Shown here piece after piece: positions 1 through 7,502 of a stretch of DNA of 26,747 nucleotides. The notes under the pieces are model-generated. The model was not told the DNA's origin and did not search any database. It saw nothing but the letters and a program-made list of their open reading frames with translations. The stretch's first letter is position 1; each line of letters begins with the position of its first letter. Source of the stretch: CAMTUW01 sp947085035. GTDB taxonomy: Bacteria > Actinomycetota > Coriobacteriia > Anaerosomatales > PHET01. The stretch lies in contig CAMTUW010000026.1 in assembly GCA_947085035.1 (NCBI GenBank), forward strand, positions 1 through 26,747, written 5' to 3'. The position numbers and the translations under genes are program-made.

Positions 1-395
<395 letters not shown>

Positions 396-402
396 AAGTG
401 TC

Positions 403-482
403 ACGCGCCGAGGCGCGAGATTCACGAAGTGCGATCCGGTTCTATCCGGAGTGACCCACCTACATCGCTAAGGAGGGCGATG
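403..482 (-). other. 16S rRNA leader with three short hairpins
   Basis: Between the boxA-like element and the mature 16S end there are three compact inverted repeats: cgcgcc/ggcgcg at 403-416, atccgg/ccggag at about 434-451, and catcgc/gcgatg at 463-482. They sit where the 5' half of the RNase III processing stem and leader structure are expected. The matching 3' half would lie beyond 16S, outside the window, so the processing role is inference. Confidence 0.45.
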
Positions 483-566
483 CGGTTTGGATCGAAAGTC
501 ATATCGGTTTGGTCTTTTAGTTGACCCTCTCGAAATGACGGGTTCATTTCTGGCTATTCACAGTAT

Positions 567-586
567 CCGGTTTTCAAGGTTCAAGC
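567..586 (-). promoter_or_regulatory. boxA-like antitermination element of the rRNA leader
   Basis: The minus strand reads accttgaaaaccgg, close to the conserved CTTTGAAAAC element found upstream of 16S genes in Gram-positive bacteria, where the NusB/S10 complex binds and makes the rRNA transcript resistant to termination. It lies about 80 nt below the predicted promoter and 170 nt above the 16S 5' end, the usual order. Confidence 0.6.
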
Positions 587-660
587 TGCGGCGAATGACC
601 CTTATATCCTGCGGTTTCACCCGCCGCATGCCGCCTGACCGTTCTTGGCGGCGAGGAGCT

Positions 661-689
661 ACATTACTCATTCCTCCCCACCGTGTCAA
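661..689 (-). promoter_or_regulatory. Predicted rrn promoter
   Basis: On the minus strand a perfect -35 TTGACA (689-684) is followed after 17 nt by TAATGT (666-661) as a weak -10. Start of transcription would be near 653, giving a leader of about 258 nt. A second -10-like hexamer TATAAG lies at 606-601, but no convincing -35 precedes it. The perfect -35 and optimal spacing are seen directly; activity is inferred. Confidence 0.55.
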
Positions 690-754
690 CAACTTCTCCG
701 AAGTTTCTGGAAACACTCGCCACGTCGGAGAAATCCGGTCCCGGGAAGCAAGAA

Positions 755-783
755 TCGCCTCCCGAATCGAACTCGGGAGGCGA
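755..783 (-). terminator. Candidate terminator hairpin downstream of tyrS
   Basis: A perfect 11-bp inverted repeat (tcgcctcccga / tcgggaggcga) with a 7-nt loop. On the minus strand it is followed by ttcttgctt, a mediocre U tract. It lies between the tyrS stop and the rrn promoter, where a tyrS terminator is expected. A second perfect stem (ccgtctc/gagacgg, 798-815) is just upstream. The weak U tract keeps this tentative. Confidence 0.45.
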
Positions 784-1040
784 CGGCGACTGTGCGACCG
801 TCTCTAGCGAGACGGCTACGCTTGCTGTCTATGAATCGCCTCCCGGCGGCACTCGATTATCAACACGCGACCCGGTCTCCTTCGAAGTCCGGTTGTGCGG
901 AGGGTACTCTACACGCCGCATGCGCCGGACGCAACCACGACCGCTCCCGGAACATTGTGTGTACCCAAGAACCCACCTGCTCTACCTTCAGCGACCTTGG
1001 CTGAGCGCGGATACCGTGGGCCCGCGATGCGGCACATCTG

Positions 1041-2246
1041 TCACTCCGTAACCGGGCGCGCGAAGCGCCGTTTCCCGACCTGGACCACGCGGTTCTCCAC
1101 GGTCGCGCGCGCGACCGTGTACACGCCTGCGACCAGCGGTTCACCGTCGACGCGCACCCCCCCGCCGTCGATGAACCTGCGTCCCTCGCCGGCTGAAGTA
1201 GCAAGCCCGAGACTGACGAGCAGCCCGGGAACGTAGACGTCTTGTGCGAGATCGACGACGATCCGCTCGATCTCTTCCGGCGCTCTGTGCTCTTTGAACA
1301 CTCGGTCAAAGGCCGCCTCGGCCTCTGAGCCGGCCGCTTCGCCGTGATACATGTTCACGATGAGCCCCGCCAGATGGCGCTTGGTCGCGTTCGGGTGTAT
1401 CTCACCGGCGGCCAACGCCTTCTCAATGCGGTCGATCTCGTCCACATGTTCGGCAGTGCACAAGCGGTAGTACTTGACCATGAGTTCATCGGGGATGGAC
1501 ATGATCTTGCCGAACATGTCAGCCGACTCATCGGTCAAGCCGATGTAGTTGCCGTATGACTTGCTCATCTTCTGGACGCCATCCGTACCCTCGAGCAGAG
1601 GCAGGGTCAGGGCGACCTGCGGCTCCATTCCACTCTTCTCCATGAGATCGCGGCCCGCCAGCAGGTTGAATAGCTGATCAGTTCCGCCAAGCTCGACGTC
1701 GGCCCGAATCGCGACCGAGTCGTACGCCTGCGCGACCGGGTAGAGGAATTCGTGCAAGGAGATGCCGACGCCCTCACGATAGCGCTTCTGGAAGTCATCA
1801 CGCTCAAGTATTCGGGCCACGGTGAACCGACTCGTGAGCCGAAGCAGCTCAGCGAAGTCGAGTGGCGCGAGCCACTCGGAGTTGCGTCGCAGTTCGGTCT
1901 GCTCCGGATCCAAGATGCGAAACGCCTGGTCCACATAGGTCTGCGCGTTGACGTCGATCTCCTCGCGCGACAGCGGTGGCCGCGTGGAGTTCCGGCCTGA
2001 GGGATCGCCGATATGCGCCGTGAAGTCGCCGATGATGAGTACCACGGTGTGCCCGAGTTCCTGGAACTGACGGAGCTTTCGCAAAGGCACCGCATGGCCC
2101 AGGTGCAGGTCAGGAGCGGTCGGGTCGACCCCCAGTTTGACTCGCAGCGGCGTGCCCTTGTTGAGCTTTGAGACGAACGCTCCCTCGGGTACGAGGTCGG
2201 CGACACCCGACTTGAGGATGTGCAGCTGCTCTTCGGCCGAACGCAC
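1041..2246 (-). CDS. tyrS: Tyrosine--tRNA ligase
   Basis: Cytoplasmic class I aminoacyl-tRNA synthetase that charges tRNA-Tyr with tyrosine, 401 aa. The HIGH motif is HLGH at residues 48-51 and the second signature is a full KMSKS at 226-230, which with the VDPTAPDLHLGH context marks the TyrZ-like type 2 TyrRS rather than the E. coli type (KFGKT). The GGTDQ tyrosine-pocket motif is at 187-191 and a C-terminal S4 RNA-binding domain spans about 336-395. Start: GTG at 2246 is preferred because GGAGGA lies 6 nt upstream; the frame stays open further upstream but that part has no family similarity. It is divergent from the PBP gene with 149 bp between starts. I looked for a T-box leader and found none. 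It lies upstream of and codirectional with the rRNA operon. Confidence 0.97.
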   Translation of the reverse strand: MRSAEEQLHILKSGVADLVPEGAFVSKLNKGTPLRVKLGVDPTAPDLHLGHAVPLRKLRQFQELGHTVVLIIGDFTAHIGDPSGRNSTRPPLSREEIDVNAQTYVDQAFRILDPEQTELRRNSEWLAPLDFAELLRLTSRFTVARILERDDFQKRYREGVGISLHEFLYPVAQAYDSVAIRADVELGGTDQLFNLLAGRDLMEKSGMEPQVALTLPLLEGTDGVQKMSKSYGNYIGLTDESADMFGKIMSIPDELMVKYYRLCTAEHVDEIDRIEKALAAGEIHPNATKRHLAGLIVNMYHGEAAGSEAEAAFDRVFKEHRAPEEIERIVVDLAQDVYVPGLLVSLGLATSAGEGRRFIDGGGVRVDGEPLVAGVYTVARATVENRVVQVGKRRFARPVTE

Positions 2247-2395
2247 GATTCTTCCTCCGGATTCTCGTCGCCGGTAACAGAAAGACCACGGCGGCGCGGA
2301 TGGCTTGAGGTTGCGTGCCATACTAGCATCCCATTGGGTCCTCGCAGTGTGCTCGTCGTGCGCATCGGCGCACCCTCTCATGCAAGGTGACATCT

Positions 2396-4972
2396 ATGTC
2401 GTCGGGTCGCTCGGATCGCCCTAGAAACAATCAGCCGAAGCCCCGCCCGCGCACGGGGACGGGCTCATCTGCGAATCGCAATACTGCGCGCTCAGGGTCA
2501 GCCGGTCAGAAACGGACCTCAGGCCCCGGACGCCCCTCTGCGCCCAAGGGGCGACGCGGCGGTGCAGGACGGTTCTTCCGCGGGCTCGCGATCTTCTTGC
2601 TGTTGATCGTGCTGGCGATCGCCGTGACCGGTGGGGTCGTCTGGGCCACGATGTCCAAGCAGCTCCCCGATCCCGATCCGGCGAAAGCCCGCGGCCGCGA
2701 CCAGTCGACCACCATCCTCGATCGCAACGGCAAGCTGCTCGCTCAACTCTGGGCCGAAGAGAACCGGCAAGACATTCCGCTCGCCAAGATGCCCCCACAC
2801 CTTCGACAAGCCATCGTGGCCACCGAGGACAAGCGCTTCTACGAGCATGAGGGCGTCGACCCGATAGGCATCACCCGTGCGCTGGTCGTCGATGTCCTTC
2901 GCGGAGAGATGGCCCAAGGAGGCTCGACGATCACCCAACAGTACGTGAAACAAGCGTTCGTCACCTCGGAGAAGACCCTCAAGCGCAAGGTGCAAGAAGC
3001 GATCCTCGCCGGGCGGATCGAACAGCGCTACTCGAAAGACGAGATCCTCGAGTCGTATCTGAACACGATCTACTTCGGACACGGGGCGTACGGTGTCGAG
3101 GCGGCCTCCCGCGCTTACTTCGGCAAAAGCGTCACGAAGGTCACGCTGGCTGAGGCCGCGCTCCTCGCGGGCGTCGTGAAGTCCCCCGGCCGTTACTCGC
3201 CGTACCTCGATGCTGACGCCGCCCTCACGCGACGCAACACCGTCTTGAATCTTATGGGCGCGCAGGGCTACATCACGGAATCACAGCAGATGGAGTCAAA
3301 AGCCTCCACGCTGACGCTGGCCGGGCTCAAGCCTAGGACGACGCTCGCGCCATACTTCGTCGAGTGGGTCAAGGAGCAGCTCATCGACACGTACGGGGAG
3401 CGACGCGTCTATCGAGGTGGCCTGAGGGTCAAGACCACCATCGACATGCGCTCCCAGAGGGCGGCGGAACAGACGATCGCGAAGATACTCGACCGCAAGG
3501 ACGACCCCTCGGCGGCGCTGGTCGCCATCAAGCCCGGTACCGGCGAGGTCATCGCCATGGTGGGCGGCCGCGACTTCACGACTCAACAGTTCAACGTCGC
3601 GGTCCAGGGGAGGCGTCAGCCCGGCTCGGCGTTCAAGACGTTCGTACTCGCATCAGCGCTTTCCGAAGGCGTCAGCCCCGAGAAGACCTATGCGGCGGGC
3701 CCGATCAAGATACCCGTCAATGACGGCACCTGGAGCGTCACTGGCGCCTCGGGCGCGAAGGGACCGATGCGCCTGCGCGTCGCCACGGAGAAGTCGGTGA
3801 ACTCGGTCTTCGCACAGCTCATCATGGAGATCGGTCCCGAGAATGTCGTCGAGATGGCTGAAACGTTGGGCGTGGACTCCCACATCGGAGCGGTCCCCGC
3901 AATCGCACTCGGCGGACTCACCAAGGGCGTCTCTCCCCTCGAGATGGCGGAGTCCTACGCGACACTCGCCGCAGGTGGCGTGCACAGTGAGCCGTTCGCG
4001 ATCAGCGAGGTCGCAGGACCTGACGGAACCATCCTCGAAAGCACCGAACCCAAGAACAAGAAGGTGCTCGACCCGGACGTCGCCTGGCTCACCACCGACC
4101 TGCTGCGCGGAGTTCTCACGCGAGGAACCGGCACGGCCGCCGGAATCGGTCGCCCGGCCGCCGGAAAGACCGGAACGACCCAGCAGTACCGCGACGCCTG
4201 GTTCGTGGGCTACACGCCTGACCTCGCGACAGCTGTGTGGGTCGGACACCCCGCTTCACAGCGCGAGATGAAGTCCGTGCACGGCAGACGTGTGACCGGA
4301 GGCTCGTTCCCCGCGCAGATCTGGGCCTCTTTCATGAAGCGGGCGCTTGAGGGTGTCGAGAAATCGTCATTCCCCAGACCTGCGGGATTGATCTCCAAGA
4401 CCCTGTGCTCCGAGACCGGCGGCACCATCACGCCCTACTGTCCGAAGACGTTCAAGGCATGGTTGCTGAAGCGCAGCGTTGTGACCTCCTGCACAGCTCA
4501 TGTGCTTCCGATCGAAGTGGTTGTACCTTCGCTGGTGGGGACCTCGAAAGATGACGCGCTGGCAAGACTCGAAGCTTTGAAACTCGTCTCGACGGTCACC
4601 GAGCGAGAGATTCCCGGGATGACTTCAGGGATCGTGGCCGAACAGAGCCCGGCTCCCGGCACGAAACTCAAGCCTGGCGCTACAGTGCAGCTGGTCGTGG
4701 CGACCGGCGTCACCGCCAACCAGCCCCCCACGGCCGTGTTCACGCTCCCCCCCGGAGTCAAGGCCGGCAAGCAGGCCACCCTCGATGGCAGCGCCTCCAC
4801 CGATGACGGCGCAATCGTCAAATACCTGTGGGAGTTCGGTGACGGAGCGACAGCCACTGGGAAGAGCGTCTCGCACGTCTGGGCCACTCCTGGCACCTAC
4901 GAGATCATCTTGTGGGTCACCGATGACCGAGGAGCCCAGGCGTCCGCGACGCGACGACTGTCTGTCCGATAA
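2396..4972 (+). CDS. Class A penicillin-binding protein with C-terminal PASTA and PKD domains
   Basis: Bifunctional peptidoglycan synthase, 858 aa: polymerises lipid II and cross-links stem peptides outside the membrane. A basic, Ser/Gly/Pro-rich cytoplasmic tail (1-60) precedes one membrane helix (about 62-86). Glycosyltransferase family 51 follows with catalytic Glu144 (TEDKRFYEHEG) and GGSTITQQ near 175-182. The transpeptidase has SAFK (Ser411), SVN (467-469) and KTG (591-593), all intact. A Cys-containing linker (Cys671, Cys682, Cys699) leads to one PASTA domain (about 707-770), then a PKD domain (about 778-857; WEFGDGATATG, GTYEIILWVTDDRG). PASTA is common in actinobacterial PBPs; a terminal PKD fold is not. 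Start: ATG 2396 has AAGGTG 6 nt upstream, whereas in-frame GTG 2387 lacks a Shine-Dalgarno. Convergent with the U32 gene, 13 bp apart, with no clear terminator between. Confidence 0.95.
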   Translation: MSSGRSDRPRNNQPKPRPRTGTGSSANRNTARSGSAGQKRTSGPGRPSAPKGRRGGAGRFFRGLAIFLLLIVLAIAVTGGVVWATMSKQLPDPDPAKARGRDQSTTILDRNGKLLAQLWAEENRQDIPLAKMPPHLRQAIVATEDKRFYEHEGVDPIGITRALVVDVLRGEMAQGGSTITQQYVKQAFVTSEKTLKRKVQEAILAGRIEQRYSKDEILESYLNTIYFGHGAYGVEAASRAYFGKSVTKVTLAEAALLAGVVKSPGRYSPYLDADAALTRRNTVLNLMGAQGYITESQQMESKASTLTLAGLKPRTTLAPYFVEWVKEQLIDTYGERRVYRGGLRVKTTIDMRSQRAAEQTIAKILDRKDDPSAALVAIKPGTGEVIAMVGGRDFTTQQFNVAVQGRRQPGSAFKTFVLASALSEGVSPEKTYAAGPIKIPVNDGTWSVTGASGAKGPMRLRVATEKSVNSVFAQLIMEIGPENVVEMAETLGVDSHIGAVPAIALGGLTKGVSPLEMAESYATLAAGGVHSEPFAISEVAGPDGTILESTEPKNKKVLDPDVAWLTTDLLRGVLTRGTGTAAGIGRPAAGKTGTTQQYRDAWFVGYTPDLATAVWVGHPASQREMKSVHGRRVTGGSFPAQIWASFMKRALEGVEKSSFPRPAGLISKTLCSETGGTITPYCPKTFKAWLLKRSVVTSCTAHVLPIEVVVPSLVGTSKDDALARLEALKLVSTVTEREIPGMTSGIVAEQSPAPGTKLKPGATVQLVVATGVTANQPPTAVFTLPPGVKAGKQATLDGSASTDDGAIVKYLWEFGDGATATGKSVSHVWATPGTYEIILWVTDDRGAQASATRRLSVR

Positions 4973-4985
4973 GGAAACGAACCGG

Positions 4986-7397
4986 TCAGTCCACGCCCCG
5001 GTAGAAATGACCGGCGGTCGAGGCGGCGGACCGACGCACGTCCCCACCGGTACGGTCCCGCGTGTCCAGACGCGTCCGCGCACGCCGCACCTCAGACGCC
5101 GCCTCCGTCGCATCGAGAGTCTCGAGGTCGAGACGCACCGCGCTCACGCCCGTGGCAAGCACGTCATCGAGAGCGTCGAGTAGATCTAGCGGGACGGAGT
5201 TGAACACGTGCGTTCTCCCACCGGCATCCGTGTGTACCGGGAACCGGTATTTCTTGCGATCCTCGAGCCATCTCGGACTGCTTCTACGGACGCACTGGTG
5301 GCACGCCAGGTCGCACTCGCCTTGCGCCATCAGCACGCAGTGCTCCGTGACCATGAGCTCCTGTCGTCCGAGCACGCTGATGCCAACAGGTACCGGCGCG
5401 CCTGTCGCTACGACGGCCACCTGTTCACGGTTGAGTTCAGGCGAGAGCCAGACGAACTCGGCGCCCGCGTCAGCGAGCTCCGCGACCGTATGCGCGTTCG
5501 TCGCATTCAGCGACCAGTGGGCCTCGGCGAGAGCTCCGGTGGCCTTCAGGGCGTCCAGTTGGCCCAACGTCGCGGCCACGACCCGGTCTCCAGCGCTGAG
5601 ACGCCGCAAGTGGCGCTCCTCCTCGGAATCCGTCGCGATACGAGGTAGCAGCGCGACGACCCCGGGCCGGGTCTGCGTACTCAGCGAATCGACGGCGAGA
5701 TGCACGGCGTCGGCCCCCGCGTCGAGACACGCAGCGGCCGCATCGCGGTCACGTACGACGGCGACGAGTCGCACGACACTGCCCGTGGACCGGGCTGAAC
5801 CGGGCACCTTCGGTTCGCGCACGTCGTGCACGGTTCGTCCTGCCCACGGAGCGAGAATCGCAGATTCCAGGTCTTCAAGCGCCGCACGACGAAGTCGGTG
5901 GAGTTCCGAGAACCCGATGCCTGCCCCCGGCGAAAGCGCGACATCATAGGTGTCGCTTGAAAAGCCGCTCCCGCCCACCCGCCCGACGTGCTCGATGACC
6001 TCCTCGGCGCTCACCGAGCGCGTTCTGGCCGCTTCGACGATCGCGCCGACAGCACGGCCCCTGCGCCCGGCAGCGTCTCTCACCACAACGCTCGTCGGCT
6101 CGTCGATCACGACCCTCACCTCGAACGAGACCGTGACCGGTGCCACGGCCGTCGGGTCGGAGAAGGTGCGGGCGGCGGCGGCCGAGAGTGCGGCGTTTCG
6201 CACGCGAAAGACCCGGTCGCCCACAGCGGCCAGGCCCTTGAGTTCGATGCCGACACGTTCACCAGCAGGCGCGTAGGGCTCGCCACGTCCCCCCACGCGC
6301 AACATGCCCGCCTCTTGGGTGAAGTGGCCTCGCGAGGTCCAGACCTGGATGGTGTCGGCGCTCTCGAGGCTCGAATCGAGCGCGACGGTGGCCGCAGCCC
6401 GATCAAGCGCGACGATGCGCCCGATGGCGACTCCCCGATTGTTCGGGCGCCGGTAGCTCATCATCGCGTTGCCCCGCTCGCCCACGAGGTACGCCTCGCC
6501 GAGGCCCCGGCTGAACGCCTCGGCGAGAACCGCGAGATCACTCGGGGTCGCCTCGAACGTCTCGGGTGTGCGGACCGCACGGTCGAGCGCCGAGCGATAC
6601 ACCCCCGTCACCAGGGCGACGTACTCGGACGATTTCATCCTGCCCTCGATCTTGACAGCCGCTACCCCGGTCGCGATCAGATCAGGCAGTACGGAGATTC
6701 CCGCCAGGTCCTTGGGTGAGAGCAGGTGCGCACCCACATCGGCATGCGAGACACCGTCAGAGTCAACCAAGTCATACGTCAGCCGACACGGCTGAGCGCA
6801 CTGCCCCCGATTGGCCGAGCGACCACCTATCAAGGAGGACAAGAGACACTGCCCCGAGTAACAGACGCAGATCGCTCCGTGAACGAAGGTCTCGACCTCG
6901 GCGCCGACCTGGGCGCCGGCGCGCACGAGCGCCTCGATGCGAGGGATGGACACCTCACGCGCAAGCGTGACTCGAGCGACCCCGCGCGCGCCCAAAGCGC
7001 GCACCGTCGACGATGAATGTGCGTTCATCTGCGTGGACGCGTGCACGCGCACATGTGGGAGACTCGACCTGATGCAACGGAGCAGACCGAGGTCTTGCAC
7101 GATCACGGCGTCGACTCCGGCGACCCACGCCTCGTCCACGATGCGAAGTGCCTCTGGCATCTCGGCGGGTAGAATCACCACGTTGAGGGTGAGATAGACC
7201 CTCACGCCGCGAAGATGCGCGAACCGACACGCTTGGGACAGCGTCTCAATGGTGAAGTTGGCGGCCTTGCGCCGGGCGTTGAGCCGATCGATTCCAAGAT
7301 ATACCGCATCAGCCCCGTTCGCGACGGCTGCACGCAAGGACTCCTCCCCGCCGGCGGGCGCGAGGAGCTCCATCTGGTGTTCGTGGTGGTTTCGCAT
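4986..7397 (-). CDS. U32-family protein (RlhA/TrhP-like, long form)
   Basis: A U32 'collagenase-like peptidase' family protein, 803 aa from the chosen start. Characterised relatives are RNA hydroxylation factors (RlhA on 23S rRNA, TrhP on tRNA wobble uridine) and UbiU/UbiV, which bind 4Fe-4S clusters. The N-terminal MELLAPAG strand begins a TIM-barrel-like core, and NRGQCAQPCR (196-205) is the family signature. Cys177, Cys184, Cys200 and Cys204 are candidate cluster ligands. The middle matches the RlhA-type extension (DUF3656-like). A second Cys group (687, 695, 699, 702) lies in a C-terminal U32-like repeat, so the protein looks like a two-module version. Peptidase activity is doubtful for this family. 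Start at 7397 has AGGAG only 2 nt upstream, so ATG at 7373 (MELL) remains possible. Divergent from the second PBP. Confidence 0.88.
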   Translation of the reverse strand: MRNHHEHQMELLAPAGGEESLRAAVANGADAVYLGIDRLNARRKAANFTIETLSQACRFAHLRGVRVYLTLNVVILPAEMPEALRIVDEAWVAGVDAVIVQDLGLLRCIRSSLPHVRVHASTQMNAHSSSTVRALGARGVARVTLAREVSIPRIEALVRAGAQVGAEVETFVHGAICVCYSGQCLLSSLIGGRSANRGQCAQPCRLTYDLVDSDGVSHADVGAHLLSPKDLAGISVLPDLIATGVAAVKIEGRMKSSEYVALVTGVYRSALDRAVRTPETFEATPSDLAVLAEAFSRGLGEAYLVGERGNAMMSYRRPNNRGVAIGRIVALDRAAATVALDSSLESADTIQVWTSRGHFTQEAGMLRVGGRGEPYAPAGERVGIELKGLAAVGDRVFRVRNAALSAAAARTFSDPTAVAPVTVSFEVRVVIDEPTSVVVRDAAGRRGRAVGAIVEAARTRSVSAEEVIEHVGRVGGSGFSSDTYDVALSPGAGIGFSELHRLRRAALEDLESAILAPWAGRTVHDVREPKVPGSARSTGSVVRLVAVVRDRDAAAACLDAGADAVHLAVDSLSTQTRPGVVALLPRIATDSEEERHLRRLSAGDRVVAATLGQLDALKATGALAEAHWSLNATNAHTVAELADAGAEFVWLSPELNREQVAVVATGAPVPVGISVLGRQELMVTEHCVLMAQGECDLACHQCVRRSSPRWLEDRKKYRFPVHTDAGGRTHVFNSVPLDLLDALDDVLATGVSAVRLDLETLDATEAASEVRRARTRLDTRDRTGGDVRRSAASTAGHFYRGVD

Positions 7398-7502
7398 GGC
7401 TCCTGGGTGGCGGTGGTGTGTGACGATACTGCATCGCTTCGCACGTGTTTCGCCGCGATGGGCCACAATGTAGCATGTGGGTTTCATTTCACGTGGAGGG
7501 TC

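Larger units (their letters stand above)
396..1040 (-). other. tyrS-rrn intergenic region with no gene
   Basis: These 645 bases hold the 16S leader, boxA-like site, rrn promoter and hairpins listed separately. The part at 816-1040 has no coding signal I trust and no tRNA cloverleaf on either strand. A 13-base sequence, gaatcgcctcccg, occurs at 752-764 and again at 833-845. A longer complementary pair (gtccgg near 889, ccggac near 926) could fold the distal tyrS 3' UTR. Confidence 0.5.

Noticed and set aside
755..783. tRNA-like T-arm (gttcgattc inside a stem) in the tyrS-rrn spacer
   Set aside because: The stem pairs with a register that does not fit a T-arm (positions 51 and 52 would mismatch), and no acceptor, D or anticodon arm can be drawn.
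860..1309. 149-codon minus-strand frame overlapping the tyrS 3' end
   Set aside because: It overlaps tyrS in another frame, has no family similarity and is explained by GC bias.
2247..2395. T-box leader before tyrS
   Set aside because: No GGTGGNACCGCG core and no terminator hairpin; the space before the divergent PBP start is only 149 bp.
2387..2395. GTG at 2387 as start of the first PBP
   Set aside because: It lacks an upstream Shine-Dalgarno, and AAGGTG, which includes this GTG, is itself well placed for the ATG at 2396.
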